Positions 16,659-24,329 of a stretch of DNA of 38,045 nt are shown here, piece by piece (within the stretch, counting starts at the first letter, position 1; every line of letters starts with the position of its first letter). The DNA lies in assembly GCA_947629245.1 (NCBI GenBank), contig CANRDC010000019.1, forward strand, positions 1 through 38,045, read 5' to 3'. The notes below the pieces were generated by a model, which searched no databases, was not told the origin of the DNA, and worked only from the letters and a program-made list of their open reading frames with translations. A program made the translations under genes and the position numbers. This DNA comes from an uncultured Oscillospiraceae bacterium (GTDB taxonomy: Bacteria; Bacillota; Clostridia; Oscillospirales; Oscillospiraceae).

Positions 16659-17957
16659 TTATCCGAACAAAAGCGCGTAAGGTACGTCTATGGCCCAGAC
16701 GCAAATCAGCGGAATCAGCGCCGACGTAAAGAACAGATACTTATAGGCATGCTTGTGATCTGTTTTGCAGATCGTGAACACCGCGACCAGCGCTCCGCAG
16801 TGGGGAAGCGAATCAAACGTACAGGCCATCTGGGAGACAATGCGGTGTACCAGGGAGAGGTTGGCGCCGCTGGAGAGGTACACCTCCCCCAGCGTCGTCA
16901 TGGACAGAGACGCCGAACCTGTGGCTGAGGCAAGCAAGCCAGCCAGCAGGATGGTGGAGACGGCCGCCAGCAAATATACGTTCATATGTGAGGTTTCGAT
17001 GAAATTGATGATGTAGGAGTAGACCGGCGCGGCCGTCACCACGCCGCCAAAGCCGACGATGACTGCGGTGCCCATGACGGCCTCGATCGACTCCTCAGCT
17101 CCCTCGCTGAATGCAGTCTTCCACTCCCTCAGCTCCATGTACGGAAACAGGAGGATGAACGCCGCCGCATCCGAAATTAAAACCGCCTTTTCCGCGCTGA
17201 AGCCAAACCCGACATACAAAACCGCCACCAGCAGGATGGGGAGCAGCGAGAGCAGGATATGCGGCCGTTTTTTCTCCGCGGCCTTTGCCTGAGCGGCCTC
17301 GTCCTCCTCGCTCGCCTCAAAACCGATTCCCTGTTTTTTCAGCTTTTTGGCCTGATAATTCAGGTAGAGATAGTTGAGCACAAACATGGCGACGGCGGTG
17401 GGAATACCGCACTGCCACCCTGCCAACGTGCCCGTTCCCAGCGCCTTGCTGGGCACCACGTTCAACAATTGCGGACAGCCCGGCGCCGTATTCGCCGCAC
17501 ACCAGCAGACACCCGTGAACGTCGCCGGAAGCAAATGGCGGCTGATGTTCGCTTTTCGGAGCAGTTCAATGGCCACCGGATAGATGGCGAAGATCAGGAC
17601 AAACGCGCTGATTCCGGAATACGTCATGATCGCGCAAGTGACCATGATCGTCAGAAACGGCCTCTTCTCGCCAAACACCTTTGCCAGACCATCGGCGATG
17701 GCCCCTCCGGCGCCGGTATCCTGATAGATCCGGCCCAGGATGGCCCCCGACGCGAGAAGGAGCAGATAGCTGGCGATGAAATTTCCCGTGGTCACGGCGT
17801 ATTTTTCCAGCAGCGTGTCCACGACAGGCAGGCCGCTGAATACACAGACGATCACAGAGACCAAAATCGAAAACGCGATGGGAGAGACGCCCTTATACGC
17901 CAGGACGATCATCAGTACCAGCGCGATGATGCAACCGATTGCAGATAAAAGTTCCAT
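16659..17957 (-). CDS. GntP-family carboxylate/H+ permease
   Basis: This 432-aa integral membrane protein has roughly 11-12 hydrophobic segments and the pattern of GntP (COG2610) and related organic-anion symporters: SGAILGRIYQDTGAG, NTAPGCPQLLN, the glycine-rich FGGVVTAAPVYSYI, and ATGSASLSMTTLGEVYL followed by HRIVSQMACTFDSLPHCG. A charged cytoplasmic loop (KKLKKQ to EKKRP) lies mid-protein. The family imports gluconate, glycerate, short hydroxy acids and other carboxylates. It is transcribed ahead of the enoate reductase and divergently from the LysR gene, so it probably imports an unsaturated or oxidised carboxylate for that reductase. Only a weak ribosome site (GGTGGA) is seen before the ATG. 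Confidence 0.85.
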   Translation of the reverse strand: MELLSAIGCIIALVLMIVLAYKGVSPIAFSILVSVIVCVFSGLPVVDTLLEKYAVTTGNFIASYLLLLASGAILGRIYQDTGAGGAIADGLAKVFGEKRPFLTIMVTCAIMTYSGISAFVLIFAIYPVAIELLRKANISRHLLPATFTGVCWCAANTAPGCPQLLNVVPSKALGTGTLAGWQCGIPTAVAMFVLNYLYLNYQAKKLKKQGIGFEASEEDEAAQAKAAEKKRPHILLSLLPILLVAVLYVGFGFSAEKAVLISDAAAFILLFPYMELREWKTAFSEGAEESIEAVMGTAVIVGFGGVVTAAPVYSYIINFIETSHMNVYLLAAVSTILLAGLLASATGSASLSMTTLGEVYLSSGANLSLVHRIVSQMACTFDSLPHCGALVAVFTICKTDHKHAYKYLFFTSALIPLICVWAIDVPYALLFG

Positions 17958-18050
17958 TTGATGAATCCACCATGATTCCTTTCGTCATTTTCGGCTCAGA
18001 GAGCATCCCCACCTCTCGCCCGGGAAGACACCCCGCAGCCCGCTATGCTC

Positions 18051-18079
18051 ATGGTATCAACCAATATTCCGTTTTGCAA
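18051..18079 (-). promoter_or_regulatory. Putative promoter of the gntP/enoate reductase operon
   Basis: On the minus strand TTGCAA (18079-18074) and TACCAT (18056-18051) are 17 bp apart, giving a leader of about 85 nt. The inverted repeat at 18061-18084 covers the -35 box. Confidence 0.4.
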
Positions 18080-18185
18080 ATTGGTAAATGGATGCAAATA
18101 ATAGGTCTTTCCTATATCCTCTTTTCGCCCCTCCCACGCGCTCTCTCCGTTTCCAAAAAATGTAACATATGGCATGAGATTATGA

Positions 18186-18230
18186 TTGACAAACCTTGCC
18201 CTTTTGCTAAAATATAATAAGATATATAAT
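18186..18230 (+). promoter_or_regulatory. Putative promoter of the lysR gene
   Basis: A perfect TTGACA at 18186-18191 is followed by A+T-rich sequence with TATAAT at 18213-18218 and again at 18225-18230. The spacing to the first is 21 bp, longer than ideal; AAAATA at 17 bp is an alternative -10. Confidence 0.4.
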
Positions 18231-18260
18231 ATTTTAATAAAACGCACTGGGAATGCTGGT

Positions 18261-19172
18261 ATGAATATCAACGATTTTAAATACATTCTTAAAATTGCCG
18301 AGCTGAAAAGCTACAGCGCCGCGGCCAGGAACTGCTATATCACCCAGCCCTCCATCAGCCAGCGGGTCAAGATCGTTGAAAATGAATACGGAATCACTAT
18401 CTTCAACCGCAGTCACACCGGCGTAGAGATCACGCCGGAGGGCGAGCGTTTTCTGAAATACGCCTCCAGAATCATGGAATGCGAGAAGAATCTCCGCAAG
18501 GAGTTCGATGAGATGAACAAGGAGGGAACGATCATCCGGGTGGGGCTGTCCTGGGCCGTGACCGCCGGTTTCTTCCGGGAATACATCCCAAAAATGTGTC
18601 TGGACTATCCGGATATCCGGTTCGAATTCCGGGAGTCCACCTCTGTGGAACAGCAGGATGAGCTTTTGTCGGACAGGCTGGACATCGGCTTTTGCTATCT
18701 TCCCATCACCTCCAACGAACTGTCCTATCGAATTCTAATGGATGATGAAATCGTTCTTCTCCCGGCTGCCGGAAGCGCGCTCAGCGAAAAGACCGCTATC
18801 CACGCGTCCCCCGGCACCTATATCAACCCCAACTATCTCAACGGCGAGCCGTTTGTGACCGCGCTGGAGGGAAGCCGCCTGCGCAATTACCTGAACGCAG
18901 TGATCGAGACGACAGGCATCTGTCCCGATATCCGTCACACCATTCGGGACCTCTCCTACATGTACTCTTTGGCCGAGAGCGGCCTTGCCTCCGCGTTTCT
19001 GTTCAAGAGCACCTTTATTAACCAAAAGCCCTCTCCCCCCTATTACTACATCGACAGCTCCATCTCCAACAAGCTGCCCATCGCCATCGTGTGGAGGAAG
19101 GATTCCATCCTCAGCGAATTTGTGGACGATCTGTCCCATAACCTCAGAAAATTCGTCCCCTTTATCAGGTAA
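18261..19172 (+). CDS. LysR family transcriptional regulator
   Basis: This 303-aa DNA-binding regulator opens with the LysR winged helix (about 1-60: FKYILKIAELKSYSAAARN, CYITQPSISQRVKIVENEYG, TPEGERFLKYA). A type 2 periplasmic-binding effector domain covers about 90-295. I take ATG 18261 because it gives the usual LysR N-terminus; the TTG at 18186 is part of the -35 box. It faces away from the GntP/enoate reductase operon, the classical arrangement for a LysR activator of its neighbour, and converges on the aldolase gene with a shared terminator. The effector is probably the carboxylate imported or processed by one of these operons. Confidence 0.93.
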   Translation: MNINDFKYILKIAELKSYSAAARNCYITQPSISQRVKIVENEYGITIFNRSHTGVEITPEGERFLKYASRIMECEKNLRKEFDEMNKEGTIIRVGLSWAVTAGFFREYIPKMCLDYPDIRFEFRESTSVEQQDELLSDRLDIGFCYLPITSNELSYRILMDDEIVLLPAAGSALSEKTAIHASPGTYINPNYLNGEPFVTALEGSRLRNYLNAVIETTGICPDIRHTIRDLSYMYSLAESGLASAFLFKSTFINQKPSPPYYYIDSSISNKLPIAIVWRKDSILSEFVDDLSHNLRKFVPFIR

Positions 19173-19182
19173 TGTATTCGCC

Positions 19183-19216
19183 AAAAAGGCGCAGGTCCCG
19201 GGACCCGCGCCTTTTT
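19183..19216. terminator. Bidirectional terminator between lysR and the aldolase operon
   Basis: An A5/T5-flanked GC-rich stem (AAAAAGGCGC with GCGCCTTTTT, inner GGTCC/GGACC) lies between the two convergent stop codons at 19172 and 19223. It can work in both directions. Confidence 0.9.
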
Positions 19217-19222
19217 GTTCGC

Positions 19223-20038
19223 TCAATTTGCTTTAATCTTCATATCATGGCAATGGTCCGCGATCAATGCCATCGCATCTCCCAGGATGAGCTGGTCCGT
19301 GTTCAGACAGACGGCGCTGGCTCCCTCGTCGATGACCTTTTGGACATGCTCTACCTTCTGCCCGGAGGCAGGCGCCGAGGGACAGGCCAAAAACCAGATG
19401 TTGTGCCTATTGCACGCCTCGATCGTCTTTTCGTAGCCGATCTGTACCTCCTCGGGGAAAGTGCCGTCGGCCTTCAGCCCGCCGAGCGCCTGGCCGTAGT
19501 CAGCCTTGCCGAACATGATCATATCTCTCCCCGGCTCCAAGACGCTGAGAATTTCCTCGATATTCTCCACGCCCTCCGGGTCCTCGATCATGGCGATATA
19601 CTGCACTCTTTCCGCGTTCGCGAAGTACTCCTGCCAGTTCTGCGGGCGGAAGCCGTCGCCGTGATTGGACCGGCAGGTGGAGGCGTTGCCTTTGGGTGGA
19701 TAGCGCAGCGCCTGCTGGCCCCGGAGACACGTTTCTTTGTCGCGCACATGGGGGATGAGGACGCCCTTAATTCCCTGCTCCACCAGGCTGCGCATCTGCC
19801 AGGGGATCACGTCCGGAAGACGGACAAAGGGCGTCACATCGTTCAGCTCAGCGACCGCGATTTGGGTCTCCACCGTCTCCCTGTCCATGACGGCATGTTC
19901 CATGTCGATGATGACGAAATCCATGTCCAGGGAGCCCGCTATGTACATGACGGTCGGGTCCTTGAGGTAGTTGAAGAAGCCAATCGGGGCGCGCCCTGCG
20001 TTGATCGCTTCGATAACTCTGTTCGATTTTCTAATCAT
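19223..20038 (-). CDS. HpcH/HpaI aldolase family protein
   Basis: This 271-aa cytoplasmic, metal-dependent class II aldolase is expected to cleave a 4-hydroxy-2-oxo acid (or a 2-keto-3-deoxy sugar acid) to pyruvate or glyoxylate plus an aldehyde. The family sites are visible: DMEHA with H48, the substrate arginine R73 in FVRLP, GVLIPHV, the metal glutamate E152 in MIEDPEGVENIEEI, and a metal aspartate D180 in FGKADYG. An insertion-like stretch (about 110-135) lies where related enzymes have a shorter loop. AGGAG precedes the ATG. It is the last gene of the TRAP operon, 18 bp after the DUF296 gene, which suggests that it processes the imported acid. Confidence 0.9.
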   Translation of the reverse strand: MIRKSNRVIEAINAGRAPIGFFNYLKDPTVMYIAGSLDMDFVIIDMEHAVMDRETVETQIAVAELNDVTPFVRLPDVIPWQMRSLVEQGIKGVLIPHVRDKETCLRGQQALRYPPKGNASTCRSNHGDGFRPQNWQEYFANAERVQYIAMIEDPEGVENIEEILSVLEPGRDMIMFGKADYGQALGGLKADGTFPEEVQIGYEKTIEACNRHNIWFLACPSAPASGQKVEHVQKVIDEGASAVCLNTDQLILGDAMALIADHCHDMKIKAN

Positions 20039-20056
20039 AATTTTTCTCCTCGCGAT

Positions 20057-20659
20057 TCAAACTTCCACAATGTTTTGGTAAAAGAACGAGTGATCGTCCA
20101 ACGTGGCCTGCAGCTCCACACCGCCGATCTTGGCGACGATCACGGTGAAGTGGGAGGGAAGGTCCGGATTACCGGAGCCGCACTTGGTCCCCGGCATCAG
20201 ATGGCCGCAGACCGTCGTCTCCTTGTTGGTGGCGACACAGTGTGCGTGGACATAGGGAGTGCCGTCCCCCCCTGCAGAACCGAGGAAATTCCACTTCTGC
20301 TTCACTGTCTCGATATAGCCGGGGATTGTGGGATACATGCTGTCGATAAACTCGTCCTCCGTCATCCCCTCCGGCGGCCTTACCACGGTCGTTCCGATCG
20401 TCCCGTGCAGACTCAGCTCGCATTTCCCCTCCAGGGTGCCGATGACCACGTTGAGTCGGGGGTTGATAAACGCCTTATTCAGCGGGAAGTGCTGGTAGGT
20501 AAAATCAACGCCGGCGCCGCTTCCGTCCAGAATCACACCGGTGCGGATATTCTTTTCCGCACAAAGCTCATAGATTGCTTCCAAGATATCCTCTCCCGGA
20601 TGAAACCGGAGAAAGTACACCTCTTCAATCTTCCCACAACCAATAACTCTCTCAAGCAT
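20057..20659 (-). CDS. PPC/DUF296 domain protein
   Basis: This 200-aa single-domain protein resembles the PPC (DUF296) family: RFHPGEDILEAI (18-29), GSGAGVDF (46-53), CELSLHGTIG (80-89), PYVHAHCVA (135-143) and VCGHLMPGTKC (150-160). H138, H140 and H153 are placed like the conserved histidines of bacterial PPC proteins, which can bind metal, so an enzymatic role is possible; plant relatives fuse this domain to AT-hooks and bind DNA. No AT-hook is present here. GAGGTG precedes the ATG. Its position between a TRAP permease and an aldolase in one operon suggests a role in the same carboxylate pathway. No function has been assigned to this context as far as I know. Confidence 0.8.
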   Translation of the reverse strand: MLERVIGCGKIEEVYFLRFHPGEDILEAIYELCAEKNIRTGVILDGSGAGVDFTYQHFPLNKAFINPRLNVVIGTLEGKCELSLHGTIGTTVVRPPEGMTEDEFIDSMYPTIPGYIETVKQKWNFLGSAGGDGTPYVHAHCVATNKETTVCGHLMPGTKCGSGNPDLPSHFTVIVAKIGGVELQATLDDHSFFYQNIVEV

Positions 20660-20678
20660 AGACGAACACCTCTTCCTT

Positions 20679-22574
20679 TTATAGCGTGGTCATTTTGGAT
20701 TTTTTCCCCGTAACGTAACAAAGGAAAAACAGCGCGACAACGACGACCAGGCCAACGACGGTGGAAACGGTCTCCGGTATGATCGTCGCGGCGGCGGCCA
20801 ACAGGAACAAGATTCTGACAGGCCAATTCAGTTCCTTGAAAAGATATCCCTCCAGGCCGAAGCAAAGGCCCACCACGCCAACCAGCGTGGACAGCAGCCC
20901 TATCGCGATGGAGCCTGCCGAACCCTGGAAAAACAGGCCCTGATTGAACACAAACACAAAGGGAACCAGGTAGCCCGCCACAGACATCTTAAACGCCTTG
21001 TATCCCGTAGGCATGGGCTTCGACTTTGCCACGCCCGACGCCACAAAGAAGGTTGCGCCGACCGGCGGCGTGATGCCCGCCATATTTCCGTAGAAAAACA
21101 GGAACATATGCGCCGCCAGGACAGGAACGCCCATCTTCACGACGGCCGGAGCAATGATGATGGCAAGAATCAGGTAAACGGACAGGACGGGAAGGCCCAT
21201 ACCGAGAATGATGGCGCCGATCGCCGCGTAGAGCAGCAGCAAAATCAGGTTGCCGCCGGCCAGCTTAATCAGGATACTGGACATTCTGAGGTTCAGCGTC
21301 GTAGCGCCGAACACGGCGGTGATGATGCCAGCGCAGCCGCAGGCGGCGGCAATGGTGAGCGAGGCCTTGGCGCCGTTAACAAAGATGCTGATGTACGTCT
21401 TCAGCGGGGTCTGCTTCTGGTGGGTAACCGCAAGATGGATGGCGTTGACGACCACCATGGTGACGATGCTCCAGAAAGCGGCCTTGACCGCGGACCACTG
21501 GAGCACAACAAGCAGGACGATCAAAACGACCAAGCAGATAACATAGTGCCAGCCTTCTTTTATGACCTGGCCGAGCTTCGGTATGTCAGAAGACACCTTT
21601 GCTTTCATCCCATACTTGGCCGCCCGCAGATCGCACATGATAAAGAGGGCTAAGTAATAAACGAACGCGGGGATTGCGGCCGCAATGCAGATCTTTCCGT
21701 ATCCGATGCCCACCATCTCGGCCATAATGAACGCCGCAGCGCCCATGACCGGGGGCATCAGCATGCTGCCCACGGCGGCCGAGGCGCAGATGCCTCCCGC
21801 ATCCTCCGCGGTGTAGCCGTCCTCCTTCATCATGGGAATCGTCAGGCTGCCGGTGGCAGCCACGTTGGATGTGGCGCTGCCACTGACCATGCCGAACAGG
21901 CCGGCCGCGACGATGGAGACCTTGCTGGAGCCGCCGCGGATGCGCCCAAACAGCGAGTAGGACACATCAATCAGGAATTTACCCGCCCCGAGCTGCAGCA
22001 GGAATTCTCCAAACAGACAGTACATAAAGCAGGTCGTCGCCGAGGTGTCCATACAGCTTCCGTAAATGCCCTCGCCCGTCATGTAAAGGTAGGAGAGGAA
22101 ACGCTGGAAGCTGATTTTGGGGAACCAGAAATAGCCCTGGATATGCGGCCCGATAAAGCAATAGGCAATGAACACCAGCGCGATGGCTGGCAGCCAGCCG
22201 CTGACCTTCTTCCACGCGGCGATGAGGACAAGCACGATGCAGGCAACGCCCATAACATAGTCCATCGTTGTGACCCTTGTGGTCCGCATGGACATCTCCA
22301 GCCAGTTGTCGTACATGTAAAAGTTCGTCGCAAAGGAAAACGCGGCAAGAATGTAGTCGACAATCCGCAGCCAAGTCTTTTTCTGGTCGATCGAACGGTA
22401 CAGGAAAATAAGCGTCAGGGCAAAGCCAAAGTGGATGCTCCGCTGTTCCATCGCCACAAACGGCAGCACGCCGGCCGTGTACAGATGGAACAAGCACATG
22501 AGCACGGACAGGACCGTGATCACTTTTTTGACGATCGCATTGCCCTTGGACTCAGTCGATAGTGCTGTTTCCAT
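20679..22574 (-). CDS. TRAP transporter fused permease (4TM/12TM, DctQM-type)
   Basis: This 631-aa membrane protein fuses the small (DctQ-like, about 1-170) and large (DctM-like) TRAP subunits. The large-subunit landmarks are FGMVSGSATSNVAATGSLTI, GSMLMPPVMGAAAF, GMGLPVLSVYLI and NMAGITPPVGATFFVASG. It uses ion gradients to import the ligand held by the TAXI binding protein encoded just upstream. ATG 22574 is chosen because AAGGAG lies 9 nt upstream; the open frame to 22649 runs back through the intercistronic hairpin. It is followed within 20 bp by the DUF296 gene. TAXI-type TRAP systems often carry C4-C5 dicarboxylates or glutamate, but the ligand here is unknown. Confidence 0.93.
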   Translation of the reverse strand: METALSTESKGNAIVKKVITVLSVLMCLFHLYTAGVLPFVAMEQRSIHFGFALTLIFLYRSIDQKKTWLRIVDYILAAFSFATNFYMYDNWLEMSMRTTRVTTMDYVMGVACIVLVLIAAWKKVSGWLPAIALVFIAYCFIGPHIQGYFWFPKISFQRFLSYLYMTGEGIYGSCMDTSATTCFMYCLFGEFLLQLGAGKFLIDVSYSLFGRIRGGSSKVSIVAAGLFGMVSGSATSNVAATGSLTIPMMKEDGYTAEDAGGICASAAVGSMLMPPVMGAAAFIMAEMVGIGYGKICIAAAIPAFVYYLALFIMCDLRAAKYGMKAKVSSDIPKLGQVIKEGWHYVICLVVLIVLLVVLQWSAVKAAFWSIVTMVVVNAIHLAVTHQKQTPLKTYISIFVNGAKASLTIAAACGCAGIITAVFGATTLNLRMSSILIKLAGGNLILLLLYAAIGAIILGMGLPVLSVYLILAIIIAPAVVKMGVPVLAAHMFLFFYGNMAGITPPVGATFFVASGVAKSKPMPTGYKAFKMSVAGYLVPFVFVFNQGLFFQGSAGSIAIGLLSTLVGVVGLCFGLEGYLFKELNWPVRILFLLAAAATIIPETVSTVVGLVVVVALFFLCYVTGKKSKMTTL

Positions 22575-22595
22575 GAATCTACGCTCCTTTTTAAG

Positions 22596-22639
22596 GGGGC
22601 TGTCCGTGAGGCAGCTTGCCGCCGTCTCTGGACAGCCCC
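22596..22639 (-). promoter_or_regulatory. Intercistronic hairpin between TAXI and TRAP permease genes
   Basis: A perfect 10-bp stem GGGGCTGTCC/GGACAGCCCC encloses 24 nt with an inner GGCA/TGCC pairing. It lies between the binding-protein stop and the permease ribosome site and is followed by a short TTAAAAA. It is a likely attenuator or transcript-end stabiliser. Confidence 0.65.
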
Positions 22640-22663
22640 GAATCCACAAGAGTTACGAAAAGA

Positions 22664-23734
22664 TCAATCGCTGATCAAGCCGAACTCCCTGTAATACTTC
22701 TCCGCGCCGGGGTGCCAAGTCATGCGGCCCCACCACGCGGCCGTCTCTTCAGGATTGGCCGTCTTGAAGCTCTGGTTGACGGCAACGATCTCGTCCAGAT
22801 GCTCCGCGCAGATTTTGACATACTGGTAGATGACGTTCTCGGGGACGTCCTCCGTGGCCACAACGATCTGCATGTCGTTCACGGAGACGACATCTGTGTC
22901 AACGCCCTTATAGGTGCCGGCAGGGATGGTGTACGCAAAGCAGTACGGTTCGTTCTTCAAAAGCGTCTCTTGCTGCTCCTCCGTCAGGCTCAAAAGCTTC
23001 AGGCCCGTGGAGGACTCCGCCATCTGCGCGGGGTTGCCGCCTATGCCGCCAAACCAGATGTGACAATCAATGGTCCCGTCGGCGAGAGCGGTAATTGCGT
23101 CCGTGGGGGACAAATCCACTACGTTGAACCACTCATAGGGGTCAATCTCCATATCGTCGAACAGCTTCATGACGGTGCAGTAGTTGGCGGAACCGGGGAT
23201 GTTCAGGGAGACCTTCTTCCCCTTCAGGTCTTCCAGCGTCTCATATTCCGCGCCTGCCTTGCAGCAGATGTGCAACACCTCGGGCGCGCACTGCTGGATG
23301 AACTGCATCTCGCGGCCATCGTAGGGATGGTCGTAGGCGTAAATGCCCTCAATGCAGCAGGCGAGGGAGATGGCGGATGCGCAGACCGTGTCAAGCTCGC
23401 CCGATTCCACCAGCGCCAGGCCCTCAGCGGAGCCGGATGTGATCGTGGGAGCAATTTTCCAGCCCTTTCCGTACTGATCGACCAGATCGTTCGAGGTGAT
23501 GTTGAACTGATAATAGGTACCGGTCATCGTACCGGCGCTCATTCGGAGAACATAGTTTTCGGGAATGCCCTCCGTGGGCATGCTCTCATCGCTTTCCCCG
23601 GAAACCGCTTCGGCATCCGCAGCCTCTGTCTCCTCGGCGGTAGGGGCTTCTGTGATCTTCTCGCTACAGCCGGCAAATGTGAGAATCATTCCCAGCATAA
23701 GAAGAAGCGAGAGGAGGCTTTTCGTTGTTTTCAT
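22664..23734 (-). CDS. TAXI family TRAP transporter solute-binding lipoprotein
   Basis: This 356-aa binding protein has a lipoprotein signal with lipobox FAGC (C23), an acidic linker rich in Glu, Ala and Thr to about residue 57, and a TAXI-type NMT1-like domain: MSAGTMTGTYYQF, APTITSGSAEGLALVESGELD, LKGKKVSLNIPGSAN, DGTIDCHIWFGGIGG and WHPGAEKYYREFG near the end. It captures the ligand outside the membrane and hands it to the fused TRAP permease. AAGGAG lies about 10 nt before the ATG. It is the first gene of the operon and follows a recognisable promoter. Confidence 0.93.
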   Translation of the reverse strand: MKTTKSLLSLLLMLGMILTFAGCSEKITEAPTAEETEAADAEAVSGESDESMPTEGIPENYVLRMSAGTMTGTYYQFNITSNDLVDQYGKGWKIAPTITSGSAEGLALVESGELDTVCASAISLACCIEGIYAYDHPYDGREMQFIQQCAPEVLHICCKAGAEYETLEDLKGKKVSLNIPGSANYCTVMKLFDDMEIDPYEWFNVVDLSPTDAITALADGTIDCHIWFGGIGGNPAQMAESSTGLKLLSLTEEQQETLLKNEPYCFAYTIPAGTYKGVDTDVVSVNDMQIVVATEDVPENVIYQYVKICAEHLDEIVAVNQSFKTANPEETAAWWGRMTWHPGAEKYYREFGLISD

Positions 23735-23789
23735 TTTTCATGTCTCCTTTCAGAAAAAATAACGATTTTTGACTTCTGATGGTTATAAG

Positions 23790-23817
23790 TTTATAGCACT
23801 TTCGATAGTTTTTCCAA
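23790..23817 (-). promoter_or_regulatory. Putative promoter of the TAXI/TRAP operon
   Basis: On the minus strand TTGGAA (23817-23812) and TATAAA (23795-23790) are 16 bp apart, about 50 nt ahead of the TAXI start codon. The 9-mer GCAAATTGG overlaps the -35 (23822-23814). Confidence 0.5.
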
Positions 23818-23902
23818 TTTGCTTTGCTTATTAGTTAATATGTTTTCCCTATGGCTGGGAGAAAACATCAGGGCGTGTTGCAAAATTCGCGCCGTACAAA
23901 AG

Positions 23903-23944
23903 CAACGAGGACAGGGCCCCGGGAGAGGCTGCCTGTCCTCGTTG
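23903..23944. terminator. Strong hairpin, probable terminator
   Basis: A perfect 13-bp stem (CAACGAGGACAGG with CCTGTCCTCGTTG) with a 16-nt GC-rich loop is followed on the plus strand by TTTGCTTTGC. It may shield the TRAP promoter region from the IS remnant or be the trace of a lost gene's terminator. Confidence 0.6.
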
Positions 23945-23959
23945 TTTGCTTTGCTAGTA

Positions 23960-24181
23960 GCAAAGACACCCCCCAGAGCTATGCTAGGGGAAAAGAAGAG
24001 CTTATAACGAGGAAAGAAGTAGACAAGAAGAAAACTCCTCATTAGAGTAGAGGTAGGTTTGCCGACCACCAGACTACAAAATGAGGAGGTCTTTATCATG
24101 AAAGACAAAGACGTATGTAGTTTAAAACATACGATGCGGCGCTGTCAATACCATGTGGTATTTGCCCCGAAGTATCGGCGC
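23960..24181 (+). mobile_element. IS200/IS605-type element remnant, left part
   Basis: It comprises a subterminal hairpin (CCCC/GGGG arms, 23969-23990), a long leader and the first 28 codons of a Y1 transposase. Similarity stops at about 24181, so the right end and most of the transposase are gone. The left boundary is approximate. Confidence 0.7.
24035..24088 (+). promoter_or_regulatory. Leader hairpin masking the transposase ribosome site
   Basis: CTCCTCATT (24035-24043) is complementary to AATGAGGAG (24080-24088), which contains the ribosome site 9 nt before the transposase ATG. IS200 transposase is known to be held down by a leader stem-loop of this kind; the remnant keeps that feature. 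Confidence 0.65.
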
Positions 24182-24217
24182 ATGACTTTGTGGGCTTCAT
24201 CCCCATCCACGAACTGA
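24098..24217 (+). pseudogene. IS200/IS605 TnpA transposase fragment
   Basis: The ATG starts a 39-codon frame whose first 28 residues (LKHTMRRCQYHVVFAPKYRR in the core) are the unmistakable N-terminus of Y1 (TnpA_REP/IS200) transposases, which are normally about 130-150 aa. After the RR the sequence departs into unrelated DNA and stops at 24215-24217. The HUH motif and catalytic tyrosine are missing, so it is inactive. A GAGGAGG ribosome site is present but can be masked by the leader hairpin. It marks a deletion or recombination junction near the right side of the accessory region. Confidence 0.85.
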
Positions 24218-24234
24218 TGCAAGAAGAAAAGGTT

Positions 24235-24253
24235 GCCGCCCAAATAGGGCGGC
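24235..24253 (+). terminator. Hairpin upstream of the small charged gene
   Basis: A perfect 7-bp stem GCCGCCC/GGGCGGC with a 5-nt loop is followed by GATTTTAATTC. It is probably the terminator of a gene now lost upstream. Confidence 0.6.
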
Positions 24254-24294
24254 GATTTTAATTCTATCTTTTCTTTTTCGGCAAAATATGCTAT

Positions 24295-24306
24295 GATGAT
24301 ATCATC
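24295..24306. promoter_or_regulatory. 12-bp palindrome overlapping a possible -10 box
   Basis: GATGATATCATC is a perfect palindrome that overlaps a TATGAT (24292-24297), a possible -10 for the small gene starting at 24330. No convincing -35 is seen 17 bp upstream. An operator role is speculative. Confidence 0.3.
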
Positions 24307-24329
24307 TTTTATAAACGGAGGACCTTCCT

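Larger units (their letters stand above)
17958..18260. promoter_or_regulatory. Divergent gntP/lysR control region
   Basis: This 303-bp gap separates the GntP-type and LysR genes. It contains an inverted repeat CCAAT-n14-ATTGG (18061-18084) overlapping the minus-strand promoter, and TGCAAAT words at 18075-18081 and 18094-18100. Such spaced dyads fit LysR-type operators (T-n11-A), but the site is inferred only. Confidence 0.5.
23735..24329. other. 595-bp gap holding a promoter, terminator and IS200-type remnant
   Basis: It contains the TRAP operon promoter, a strong hairpin (23903-23944), IS200-type sequence (about 23960-24181), another hairpin (24235-24253) and the leader of the small gene at 24330. 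The piece 24183-24260 reads as an open frame on the plus strand (VGFIPIHELMQEEKVAAQ), but I do not recognise it and it has no start or ribosome site. Confidence 0.6.
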
